A model generated the notes under the pieces. It was given only the letters and a program-made list of their open reading frames with translations. It was not told the origin of the DNA and did not search any database. Positions 9,820 through 19,800 of a stretch of DNA of 64,000 nt are shown here, one piece after another. Numbering within the stretch: position 1 is the stretch's first letter; every line of letters starts with the position of its first letter. The stretch comes from JBCCXL01 sp039191605. GTDB lineage: Bacteria; Acidobacteriota; Thermoanaerobaculia; Multivoradales; JAHZIX01. The position numbers and the translations under genes are program-made. The stretch spans positions 378,705 to 442,704 of the forward strand of contig JBCCXL010000002.1 of the NCBI GenBank assembly GCA_039191605.1, given 5' to 3'.

Positions 9820-12800
9820 TCAGAGGCCCTCCAGAAAGTCGTCTAATTCGGCGGCATCAAGATCGGGGCTTTCGGTCTCGACGGCGACGGCAGCCAGGGC
9901 CGCGGTGGAAGGGGACCCACTCGAAGGCGCGCCGCTCGAGTTCTCGCCAGCGGCCTGAGGAGCGTCTTCCCGCTGCCCGGGATCCGTCATTCCGCGGGCC
10001 TCGAGATCTCGCGCCAGGTCCGCCAGCACCGGGGAGCGAAAGAGATCCCGAGCGCTCAGCTGCCAGCCGGCGGCGAGGGCCAGGGAGACGACCCGAACGC
10101 TGGCCACGGAATCGCCCCCGAGGGCGAAGAAATTATCTTCCCGGGCGGGCTCCCGACCCAGCACCTGGGTCCAGACCTGCGCCAAGGAGCGCTCCGCGTC
10201 GGTAGCCGGAGGGGTGCGCGGTCCGGAGACCGCGGCGGCCAGGGCGCGCTCCCCGAGGGCGCGGCGGTTCACCTTGCCGCTGGGCCCCAGGGGCAGGGCC
10301 TCCAGCTCGTCGAAGACGGCCGGAATCATGTACCCCGGCAGGGTCCCCGCCAGCTCCCGCTGCAGCTCACCGGGCTGAATCTCTCGGCCCGGCAACGCCA
10401 CCACGTGGGCCACCAGGCGGTGGCCGACCCCGTCCCGCCGCGCCGTGACCGCCGCCCCGCGCACCCCATCCAGAGCCTCCACGGCGCGCTCCACCTCTCC
10501 CAGCTCGATGCGGAAACCCCGCACCTTGACCTGGAAATCGCGACGGCCGAGAAAATCGAGGCGCCCGTCGTGGCGGCGGCGCACCAGATCCCCGGTGCCG
10601 TAGATTCGCGAGCCGGGCCCGCGGAATCGAGGCTCGCCGGAGGCCCCGTCGGGCAGGGCGAAGGGGTTCGGCCGAAACGCCAGGGCGGTGCGCGCCGGCA
10701 GGCGGTGGTAGCCCCGGGCGAGGCCGTCGCCGGCGATCCACAGCTCGCCGACGCCGCCCAGGGCGACGGGCTGGAGCCGGGAATCCAGCACGTAGAGTCG
10801 AGTCGCCGGCAGGGGATCTCCGAGGGGAACCGCCTCGCCACCTCGGGCGGCGGACACCACTCCGGCGGCGGACCACACGGTGGTTTCCGTCGGGCCATAG
10901 AGGTTCCACAGGCGGCGACGGGGGGCATCGGCGGCGCCAGATGTAGAGAGCGCCTCTCCAGCGGCATCCCCCTCCGCCAGCTCCTCCGCTAGCTCCTCTG
11001 CCAGCTCCCGGGGCAGAGCCTCGCCGCCGCAGAGCAGAATCAGATCCTGCGCCCCGCGCCAGCCCGCCGCCAGCAGCATCCGCCAGGTGGCGGGGGTCGC
11101 CTGGACCGCCGTCGGGGCAGCCCGATCCAGCCATTGGGCCAGGAGATGACCGTCCTTCGCCACCGCCCTCGGCACCGGCCGCAGCGCCGCCCCCAGCACC
11201 AGCGGCAGGAAGTGCTCCAGCAGCGAGATATCGAAGGCGAGGGTGGTGAGGGTGGGCATCGAACGCACCCGGGCCTCCCCGCCAGAGAGGAGCGTCGCGG
11301 GGAGCGCCGCCGGGCTCGCCACCAGATCCGCGCCAGGGCCTTGCGCCATCGCGGCGAGGAAGCGCGACAGGGTGCGATGGGTTACCGCCACCCCTTTGGG
11401 GCGACCGGTAGAGCCGGAAGTGTAGAGGACATAAGCCAGGCGCTGGGGATCCGGGGTCGGCAGCGCCACCTCCATGAAGGCACCGGCGGCGTCCGCCAGG
11501 GACTCGATGCTGAGCACCCGCGAGGAGTCGACGGCGCCGTCGAAGCCCAGAGCCGAGATCATTGAATCTCGAAGAGCTTCGGAGGTGATCACCCACTGAG
11601 CTTCGCTATCTTCCAGCACCGCCCGCAGCCGCGCCGCCGGATGCTCCGGATCCACCGGCACCGCCACCCAGCCGGCCCGCCAGATTCCCAGCAGCGCGGC
11701 GGCGGCGGCGCCTCCGGGGGGCAGCGCGACGAGCACCGGACTCTCCAGCGCCGGCGGCCTCTCGACGGAGTGCAGCAGCAGGTTCTTCGCCACCGCGGCG
11801 ACGGCGCTCATCAGCCCGGTGTAGCTCAGGGGACCATTCAAGGGACCCGTCGAAGGAGAGTGATTCGCGCGCCCCCGCAGCGCCGAGTCGCCGGCGGGAT
11901 CCGCCGGCAGCACCGCCCAGGGATCCATCTCCGTCGCCCGCCGGGCGATGGTTACGATCACCGGCTCCAGGGTCTCCCCGCCGGTCGATGCGGGCTCTCC
12001 GTCGAGGCCCGCAGCAGCTCCCGGGGGGCCGGGCCACTCCACCACCAGCTGGTGATGCTGGGCTTCGCTGAGCACGGGCCAATGCCGGTGATCGAGACCG
12101 GGTTCCGCCAGCGCCGCCCGCAGGCCGCGACGCCAGGCGGCGGCGAAGCGCTGCAGGGACACCGCATCGAAGAGGGCGGTGGAGAGCTCCAGCCAGCCCT
12201 CGATTCGGGGCTCGGCCCCGGGGCGCAGCACCAGATTGACGGTGAGATCTAGCTGCGCGGTGCCCGGATCCACCGCCTGGGGCGAGAGGGTCAGATCACC
12301 GGCGGAGAAGTCCTCCAGGGAGCTCTCCAGGAAGGCGAAGAGAATTTGGAAGAGGGGATTGCGGGAGAGATCCCGCCGCGGCGCCAGGGCCTCCACCACC
12401 CGCTCGAAGGGCACCGTGCCCCGGCGGATGGCGCCACCCAGCTCCTCCTGAGCCCGCCGCGCCAGAGTCTCTAGCCCCGGCGTCTCCAATCCCGGCGCGC
12501 CGCCGTCCACCGGCAGCCGCAGCACCCAGGTCTCCAAGAAGAGCCCCACCAGGGACTCCAGCTCCGGCTGCTGCCGCGAGCTCACGGGGGTGCCCACCAC
12601 CACCTCTCGGCTCGCTCCACCGGCATCCTCCGCAGCTTCTCCGGAGGGGGGAGCGGCGAAGCGGGCGAGGGTCGCCGCGAAGCTGGCCCACAGCAGCGCG
12701 AAGGGAGTCACCCCCTGACGCTTGCCGGCGGCGAGGAGCTCGCCGCTGAGCTCGCTGCCGAAGGAGAGCGGCACCCGGGCGCCGTCGAAGCGCTGCACCG

Positions 12801-15800
12801 CCGGTCGAGGGCGATCCGCCGGCAGCTCCAGGGCGCCGTCGAGATCGGCGAGGTGGGTGCTCCACGCCGCCAGGGCGTCGTCGTAGGCCCCGGCCTCCCA
12901 GCGCTGTCGCTGCCAGTGGGCGTAGTCGCCGTAGCTCAGGGGCAGCGGCGCTAGGGAGCCTTCCGCGGTGTAGAGATGGGCGAGGTCCTGCAGCAGGCGC
13001 CCGAGGGAGAGACCGTCCGCCACGATGTGGTGGAGCGCCAGCAGCAGGGTGTGCTCCCCCGACTCCCCCGACTCCCCCGGCTGCCGTTGGCGCAGCAGCA
13101 GGGCCCGCAGCGGCGGCCCGGCGGCGAGGTCGAAGGGGCGACGCAAGAAGGTCCGGGCGAGGCGAAGGGTGAGCTCCGCCGCTCTCTGCTCCCCCAGAGG
13201 GCCGAGATCCACCGTCGGCAGGGAGAGCACCGGCGCCGTCAGCGCCCGCTGCCGCGGCTCGCCGTCCCCCTCCGACGGGGCGCTGAACACGGTGCGCAGG
13301 GTCTCGTGACGCTCCACCATCGCCGTCAGCGCCCGCTCCAAACGCCGCGGCGCCAGCGGCCCCTGCATCTTCACCGCCACCGGCAGGTGATGGGCGGGGT
13401 TCCCCGGCTCGAGCTGATCCAGCACCCAGAGTCGACGCTGAGCGAAGGTCAGCGGCGCGGCGTCATCGGCAGATTCATGGCGCGGGATGATCGCCGGCCG
13501 TTCTCCCGCGGCGGGGTGCCCGGAGGCTGCCCCGGTGGAGCCCTCGACCGACGAGTCGCCCACTCCCAGGCGCTCCCGCAGATCGGCGATGCGCGGCGCG
13601 GCGAAGAGATCGCCGGCGTCCACCGGTCGGCCGAGCTCCTCGCTGAGACGCCCCGCGACCCGCAGCGCCAGCAGGGAATCGCCGCCGAGCTCGAAGAAAT
13701 CATCGTCCTCAGAGACGGCGCCAAGGCCGAGCACTTCCCGCAGGGCACGCTGCACCGCATCCTCCGCCTCGCCCCCTTGGTGCACAGAGGCAAGGCCAGC
13801 GGCACCATCGGGGGCGCTCCCGGTCGTCTCCGCCTCTGCCTCACCGTCGGCGCCGACGGGCGCCGGCAGCAGCTCGTCCAGCTCCACCACCAGGCGCTGG
13901 AGGCGCTCCTCCACCCGCTCCCGGAGAGGGTCATCCGCCCTCAGCGCGGCGCTGCGTCGCAGCGCCGCGCGGAGGGCAGACCCCAGGGAATCCCAGACGC
14001 CCGGGAGACGCGACCCCCCGGCGAGCTCGGCACCCCTTGGATTCGGCGCGGGAAACCAGTGGCGACTCCCCTCGAGGGGAGTCGGAGGCAGGGGAACCCG
14101 CCTTCCCGCAGGGAAGAGTCCCTCCACCGCCGACTCCACCCCGCAGCTCCAAAGGCGCCCCCGGGCCTCCAGCAGGGCGCGGTCGGCGCCCACCGTCTCG
14201 GCGTCCCGGGGATGGGGCCAGGAGGGAATCGCCGGGGTGCTCTGCGGGGTGCTTTGGGGGCGACGCCGGGCGAGGCTGGTCAAGGCGCGGCCGGGGCCGA
14301 CCTCCAGCAGGGCGACGGGCTGGCCCCCGGCCCCTTGCGGCGTCGCGCCGCACAGGGTTTCCAGCCCCTCCCCGAAGCGCACCGGAGCGCGCAGCTGGCG
14401 GGCCCAATAGGACGCGGCGGTAGCCTCTTCATCGCGAATCCAGGTGCCGGTGACGTTGGAGACGAAGGGAATCCGCGGAGGCGCCAGCGCTCCGGCGGCG
14501 CTCACCTCGGCCTCGAAGGCCGGCAGGATGGCGTCCAGCGAGCGAGAGTGGAAGGCGTGGGAAGTGTGGAGACGACGGGTCTCGACCCCCTGATCCGCCA
14601 AGTCCGACTCCAGATCGGCGATCCCGGAAGCCGGTCCGGAGACCACGCAGGCGTCGGGGGCGTTGATCGCCGCCAGGTCCAGATCGCCGCCCCGGGAGGC
14701 CAGCAGCTCCTCCACCGACTCCACCGCCAGCGGTACCGCCAGCATCGTCCCCGGCGCGACGCCGGCCATCAGGCGGCCGCGCACGGTCACCAGGCGCAGG
14801 GTTTGAGTCGGGCTCATCACCCCGGCGAGGCAGGCGGCGCTCCACTCCCCCACCGAATGGCCGAGGAGCGCTGCGGGGCGCACTCCGCGCTCCTCCCACC
14901 ACGCCGCCAGGGCCAGCTCTACCGCCACCAGGGCCGGCTGAGCGTTCTCCGTGCGCCGCAGGGCGCGGGCCGCAGCAGCTCGCTCCGACGCCTCGGGGAA
15001 GAGCAAGGGCTCTAAGTCCTCACCCCCGTGCTGGCGAACCGTCGCCAACAGCTCTTCCAGGTGGCGACGGAAGCCTTCGTCCCGGCGCCACAGCTCCTGC
15101 CCCATGCCCGGGTGTTGGCTGCCCTGCCCCGGCAGCAGGAAGGCAACCGCCGGCGCCTGTCCGGCGGCCCGCTTCACCGGTCGCGAAGCGGCGCCGCGGG
15201 CGGCCTGGCGCAGCTGGCGAGGGGCGCTGGCGAGGTCGTCCACCAGCACCGCGCGGCGATGGGAGAAGCGGTGGCGCCCGCGGGCCAGGGTGTGGCCGAT
15301 ATCCGGCAGCAAGGGCGGCGAAGCCTCGGCGCTGGCCGCCTCCAGCGCTTCTCCGAGGGCCTCACAGCTCTGCTCCAGCCCCCGCTCACTGCGCGCCGAG
15401 AGCATCAGCAGAGTGGGTTCGGGCTCGCCCTCGAGGGCTACTGGAGGCGCTTCCCGATCGCCTCCGCCGGAGGCCTCCGGCGGCGCTTCTTCCAGCACCA
15501 GGTGGACGTTGGTGCCGCCGATGCCGAAGGCCGAGATCCCGGCGCGCCGGGGCGCGCCGGCGGAATGCCAGGGACGCGGCTCGCCGCCGACGACAAAGGG
15601 GGTGACGGAGAAATCGATTTCGGCATTCGCCTCGCGGTAGCCGCAGGTGGGCGGCAGCACCCCGCGCTCCACCGCCAGCACCACCTTGATCAGGCCGGCG
15701 ACGCCGGCGGCGGCATCGAGATGCCCCACGTGTCCCTTCACCGAGCCGAGCCAGCAGCTCTCCGGCGCCAGAGCCTGATCGCTGGAGGCGCGGAAGGCGT

Positions 15801-16860
15801 TGTTCAAGGCCCGTACCTCGATGGGATCGCCGAGGGCGGTGGCGGTGCCGTGGCCTTCCACCAGGCCGATGGTGGCGGCGTCGACCTCCGCCATATCCAG
15901 GGCGCGGCGAATCACCGCCTCCTGGCCGTCGACGCCGGGGGCGGTGAAGCCCGCCTTCTGGGAGCCGTCGTTGTTGCAGGCCGAGCCGCGGATCACCGCG
16001 TGGACCTTGTCGCCGTCGGCGAGGGCGTCTTCCAGCCGCCGCAGCACCAAGATTCCGGCGCCGTCTCCGAACACGGTGCCGGCGGCGGCGGAGGCGTAGG
16101 GGCGACAGCGGCCGTCGGCGCTGTGGATCCCCCCGGGCAGGTGCAGCTGGCCGCTGACCTGAGGCAGCCGCACCGTGACCCCGCCGGCCAGGGCGGTATC
16201 GCAGTGGTAATCCAGCAGCGACTGGCAGCCCATGTGCACCGCCAGCAGCGAGCTGGAGCAGGCGCTGGCCACCGCCAGGCTGGGGCCCGAAAGGCCGAGC
16301 TTGTAGGACACTCGGGTCGGCAGGGCGCTCTTCTGATTCAGCACCCCCGCCTGCCAGCGCTCGCCGGGAGCCAGCGCCTGCTGGGAAGCGTAGAGATGGT
16401 GCAGCAGATAGGAGGAGCCGGTGGTTCCGGCGAACACTCCCACCCGCCCGGCGCCGCTGTCCTCCGCCCGGCGCGGATCCCAGCCGGCCCGCTCCAGCAC
16501 TCGCCACGCCAGCTCGAGGAAAATCCGATGCTGGGGGTCGATGAGGGCGGCCTCCCGGGGGACGATGGAGAACAACTCGGCGTCGAATTCCTCCACCCCA
16601 TCCAGCACGCCGCGGGCGGCGACGAAGCGGGGATCATCCACCAGCTCGGCGTCGAACCCGGCGGCGATCAGCTGCTCTCTGGAGAAGCGGCGAATGGAAT
16701 CCTCGGATCCCTGCACCAGCTGCCAGAAGCTCTCCACCGAGTCGGCCCCCGGAAAGCGCCCCTCCATGGCCACCACCGCCACCGCGTCCGCCGGATCGTA
16801 ATCCGGAACGAAGGAAGCTCTCGACGCCCCCTCCCCGCTGGGGCTGCTAGCTATTGGCAT
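9820..16860 (-). CDS. hybrid PKS-NRPS: KS-AT-ACP-C-A(Gly)-PCP
   Basis: A multimodular enzyme of about 2346 residues. The ketosynthase has its active cysteine in ACSSSL (near residue 202) and histidines in EGHGTA (near 337) and KGHVGH (near 377, where KSNIGH is more common). The acyltransferase has GHSVGEW (near 668) and HAFHS (near 770), the latter typical of malonyl-CoA specificity. They are followed by an ACP (LGGDS near 1058), a condensation domain (HHIVADG near 1277), an adenylation domain (LYTSGSTG near 1815, LYGPTE near 1988) and a carrier (LGGDS near 2245). The specificity residues read DILQLGLVWK, glycine-type. No KR, DH or ER domain is seen, so the two-carbon extension should keep a beta-keto group. 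The ATG at 16860 has GAGGGGGAG directly upstream and begins 7 nt after the preceding stop. A GTG at 16875, overlapping the upstream gene, is the alternative. Confidence 0.95.
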   Translation of the reverse strand: MPIASSPSGEGASRASFVPDYDPADAVAVVAMEGRFPGADSVESFWQLVQGSEDSIRRFSREQLIAAGFDAELVDDPRFVAARGVLDGVEEFDAELFSIVPREAALIDPQHRIFLELAWRVLERAGWDPRRAEDSGAGRVGVFAGTTGSSYLLHHLYASQQALAPGERWQAGVLNQKSALPTRVSYKLGLSGPSLAVASACSSSLLAVHMGCQSLLDYHCDTALAGGVTVRLPQVSGQLHLPGGIHSADGRCRPYASAAAGTVFGDGAGILVLRRLEDALADGDKVHAVIRGSACNNDGSQKAGFTAPGVDGQEAVIRRALDMAEVDAATIGLVEGHGTATALGDPIEVRALNNAFRASSDQALAPESCWLGSVKGHVGHLDAAAGVAGLIKVVLAVERGVLPPTCGYREANAEIDFSVTPFVVGGEPRPWHSAGAPRRAGISAFGIGGTNVHLVLEEAPPEASGGGDREAPPVALEGEPEPTLLMLSARSERGLEQSCEALGEALEAASAEASPPLLPDIGHTLARGRHRFSHRRAVLVDDLASAPRQLRQAARGAASRPVKRAAGQAPAVAFLLPGQGSQHPGMGQELWRRDEGFRRHLEELLATVRQHGGEDLEPLLFPEASERAAAARALRRTENAQPALVAVELALAAWWEERGVRPAALLGHSVGEWSAACLAGVMSPTQTLRLVTVRGRLMAGVAPGTMLAVPLAVESVEELLASRGGDLDLAAINAPDACVVSGPASGIADLESDLADQGVETRRLHTSHAFHSRSLDAILPAFEAEVSAAGALAPPRIPFVSNVTGTWIRDEEATAASYWARQLRAPVRFGEGLETLCGATPQGAGGQPVALLEVGPGRALTSLARRRPQSTPQSTPAIPSWPHPRDAETVGADRALLEARGRLWSCGVESAVEGLFPAGRRVPLPPTPLEGSRHWFPAPNPRGAELAGGSRLPGVWDSLGSALRAALRRSAALRADDPLRERVEERLQRLVVELDELLPAPVGADGEAEAETTGSAPDGAAGLASVHQGGEAEDAVQRALREVLGLGAVSEDDDFFELGGDSLLALRVAGRLSEELGRPVDAGDLFAAPRIADLRERLGVGDSSVEGSTGAASGHPAAGERPAIIPRHESADDAAPLTFAQRRLWVLDQLEPGNPAHHLPVAVKMQGPLAPRRLERALTAMVERHETLRTVFSAPSEGDGEPRQRALTAPVLSLPTVDLGPLGEQRAAELTLRLARTFLRRPFDLAAGPPLRALLLRQRQPGESGESGEHTLLLALHHIVADGLSLGRLLQDLAHLYTAEGSLAPLPLSYGDYAHWQRQRWEAGAYDDALAAWSTHLADLDGALELPADRPRPAVQRFDGARVPLSFGSELSGELLAAGKRQGVTPFALLWASFAATLARFAAPPSGEAAEDAGGASREVVVGTPVSSRQQPELESLVGLFLETWVLRLPVDGGAPGLETPGLETLARRAQEELGGAIRRGTVPFERVVEALAPRRDLSRNPLFQILFAFLESSLEDFSAGDLTLSPQAVDPGTAQLDLTVNLVLRPGAEPRIEGWLELSTALFDAVSLQRFAAAWRRGLRAALAEPGLDHRHWPVLSEAQHHQLVVEWPGPPGAAAGLDGEPASTGGETLEPVIVTIARRATEMDPWAVLPADPAGDSALRGRANHSPSTGPLNGPLSYTGLMSAVAAVAKNLLLHSVERPPALESPVLVALPPGGAAAAALLGIWRAGWVAVPVDPEHPAARLRAVLEDSEAQWVITSEALRDSMISALGFDGAVDSSRVLSIESLADAAGAFMEVALPTPDPQRLAYVLYTSGSTGRPKGVAVTHRTLSRFLAAMAQGPGADLVASPAALPATLLSGGEARVRSMPTLTTLAFDISLLEHFLPLVLGAALRPVPRAVAKDGHLLAQWLDRAAPTAVQATPATWRMLLAAGWRGAQDLILLCGGEALPRELAEELAEELAEGDAAGEALSTSGAADAPRRRLWNLYGPTETTVWSAAGVVSAARGGEAVPLGDPLPATRLYVLDSRLQPVALGGVGELWIAGDGLARGYHRLPARTALAFRPNPFALPDGASGEPRFRGPGSRIYGTGDLVRRRHDGRLDFLGRRDFQVKVRGFRIELGEVERAVEALDGVRGAAVTARRDGVGHRLVAHVVALPGREIQPGELQRELAGTLPGYMIPAVFDELEALPLGPSGKVNRRALGERALAAAVSGPRTPPATDAERSLAQVWTQVLGREPAREDNFFALGGDSVASVRVVSLALAAGWQLSARDLFRSPVLADLARDLEARGMTDPGQREDAPQAAGENSSGAPSSGSPSTAALAAVAVETESPDLDAAELDDFLEGL

Positions 16861-16867
16861 CTCCCCC

Positions 16868-19800
16868 TCAAGCACGGCTACCCGCCTTGTCCTTCAGCCG
16901 CTGGCGGCGGCGGCGGCGGGCGGCGCGCCCGTCCTCTGCTCGCCCTTCATCGGCCCGCCCCTCATCGGCCCGACCTTCCGCAGTCACGCCGACGGCCACC
17001 GTCTCCGCCTCCCGGCGGGGTTCCACCACGCCGCGGCCGGCGGCCTCGACAACCTCCGACGGCTCCGCGGCGCGGGCCTTCGGGGCGACGGATTCCGCGG
17101 CGGCCCGCGGCGCCGAAGCCTGCTCCTCAGCGCTGGAGCTGCCCAGCAGCAGCGCCTGCGCTCTCACCGTTGGATGCTGGAAGAGGTCCACGGTCTCCAC
17201 GCCGCGACGGAAGGCCTCCTCCAGACGCGCCCGCAATCGCATCGCCAGCAGCGAGTTGCCGCCGACGTCGAAGAAGCTCTGCTCCGCCCCCACTCGCTCC
17301 AGCCCCAGCAGCTCACACCAAATCTCGGCGATCTTGCCCTCGTCTCGGCCCCGCAGGGCGGCCAGGCTTTCTCCCTGCTGTCGCCAGGGTGCCGGCAGCT
17401 CCGCCAGGGCGCGGCGATCCACCTTGCCGTTGGACGACAGGGGCAGCGACTCCAGCACCACCACCGCCGCCGGCACCATCGCCTCTGGAAGCTCCGCCGC
17501 CAGCCGCTGCCGCAGTCGGCTCCCGCTCTCCGCGGCGTCTTCCGCCCCGTCTGCAAGCTCCGCCGTGACGTAGGCCGCCAGGCGGCCGGAACCGGCGCCC
17601 TGGCCGTCCTTGCGCAGCAGCACCACCGCTTCCCGCACTCCCTCCAGGCGCCGCAGGGCTCCCTCCACCTCGCCGAGCTCCACCCGCACCCCGCGGACCT
17701 TGACCTGGAAGTCGATGCGTCCGAGATATTCCACCTCGCCGCCGGGCACCAGCCTCACTAGATCGCCGGTGCGATAGAGCCGCGCCCCCGGCGGGCCGCC
17801 GTAGGGGGTCCCCGCCCAGGGATCCGGAACGAAGGCCGCGGCGGTGCGCTGGGGTTGACGGTGGTAGCCGCGGGCCAGCTGCACGCCTCCCAACAGCAGC
17901 TCCCCGGCGGCGCCGGGGGCCGCCGCCCGGCCGTCGCGGCCGAGCACCGCCAGCCGCACGTTGTCCACCGCACGACCGATGGGAACGATCTGCGGCCGCC
18001 GTCGGCAGCGATGCCAGGTGACGTCCACGGAGGCCTCCGTAGGGCCGTAGAGGTTCGCTAGGAGAGTCCCCGGCAGTCGCCGGTGGAAGCGCCGCACCAG
18101 CTCCGGCGGCAGCGCCTCACCGCTGGCCACCACCTGACGCAGGCGCCGCGGCGGCCGCAGGTCCGCCGGCTCCAGGAAGAGCTCCAGCATCGAGGGTACG
18201 AAATGGGCCACGGTGACCTGGCGGCGCTCCATCACCGAGGCCAGGTAGCGGGGATCCCGATGCCCTCCGGGGCGCGCCACCACCAGCTGAGCTCCGGCAG
18301 CGAAGGCCCAGAAGAACTCCCAAACCGAGACGTCGAAGCTCATGGGGGTCTTCTGCAGCACGGCGTCCCCCTCGCCCAAGGGGAAGGCCCGCTGCATCCA
18401 GCGCAGACGGTTGACGATCCCCTCGTGGGGCACCGCCACCCCCTTGGGACGACCGGTAGATCCAGAGGTGTAGAGCACGTAGGCGGGGTGGGTCGGCGCC
18501 AGCTGCGCCGGGATCTGCCCGACGGCGCTCTCATCGGTAGCCGCCGGGAACCGCTCTTCGGAGGGCGAGAGGGACGCGGGGAAATCTTCCGGATGCAGCA
18601 CCGCGGGCCGCGCTCCATCGCCCGGCTCGGCGGCGAAGAGCTGGGCGGAGTTTGCCCCCTTCGGCATCACCCAGGCCGCCGCCGCGGCGTCCTCCGCAAG
18701 CCAGGCGAGGCGGTCCGCCGGCAGCTCCGGGTCCAGCGGCACGTAGGCCGCCCCCGCCTGTACCACCGCCAGCAGGGTCACCACCAGATCCGCTCCGCGG
18801 GGCAGCGCCACCGCCACTCGGGTCTCCGGCCCCGCTCCCCGCTGCCGCAGCGCCGCGGCGAGGAGATTCACCCGATTCCGCAGCTGCCCGGCGTTCAGCT
18901 CCTCGCCGCTGCCGTCATCCACCAGCAGCGTCCGTCGGGGGTCGCGGCGAACGGCTCGATCCAGCCCCGACGCCACCAGCTCGGCGAGGGTAGAGGCCTT
19001 CGGATCCAGCCCCTGATGCACCGGCAGCGCCGCGGTGTCGTTGGCCTCCACCAGCAGCTGATGCTGCTCCGCCGGGCTCGCCAGGGGCAGGGCCCCCAGG
19101 GGCGAGGCGGGATCCGCCACCGCGGCGACGAGGAAGCGCTGCAGCGCGGCGAGCCAGCGGGCGGCGGTGGTGGCGTCGAAGAGATCCGTGGCGAAATCCA
19201 GCGTCGCTTCCCAGGATTGCCCCTCGGCCGCCGAATCGGTCCGCGGCGGGGCCACCGAGAGGGTGAGGTCCAGCTTCGCCGCACCGGTGGTGAGCTCCTC
19301 CGTCACCAGCTCCAGCTGCGGCAGCTCCAGGCGCGGCATCGGCTGGTTCTGCAGCACCAAGAGCACCTGGAAGATCGGCGCCTGGGCCAGGGACCGATCC
19401 GGCGCCAGGGCATCTACCAGGGTGTCGAAGGGCAGTCGCTGGCGGCTCAGGGCGTCCGCCACCGTGGCGGAGGAAGCGGCCACCGCCGCCGCGAAGCCCT
19501 GCTCCGCCGGCAGGCCGAGGCGCAGCGGCAGAGTGTTGACGAAGCAGCCCACGGCGGCTTCCAGACGGTCGTCCTCGCGGCCGGCGACGGGGGTTCCCAC
19601 CACCACCTCCCCGGCGCCCCCGGCGAAGCGGGAGAGCAGCGCGCCGTAGGCGGTGGTCAAGATCGCGAAGGGGGTGGTGCGCAGCTCCCGGGCCAGGGCC
19701 TCCACCTCGCTCCGCAGCTGATGGCTCCAGCGCGCGCTGCGGCGGTCACCGCGGTAACTCGCCACCGCCGGCCGCGGTCGATCCGCCGGCAGCTCGAGGG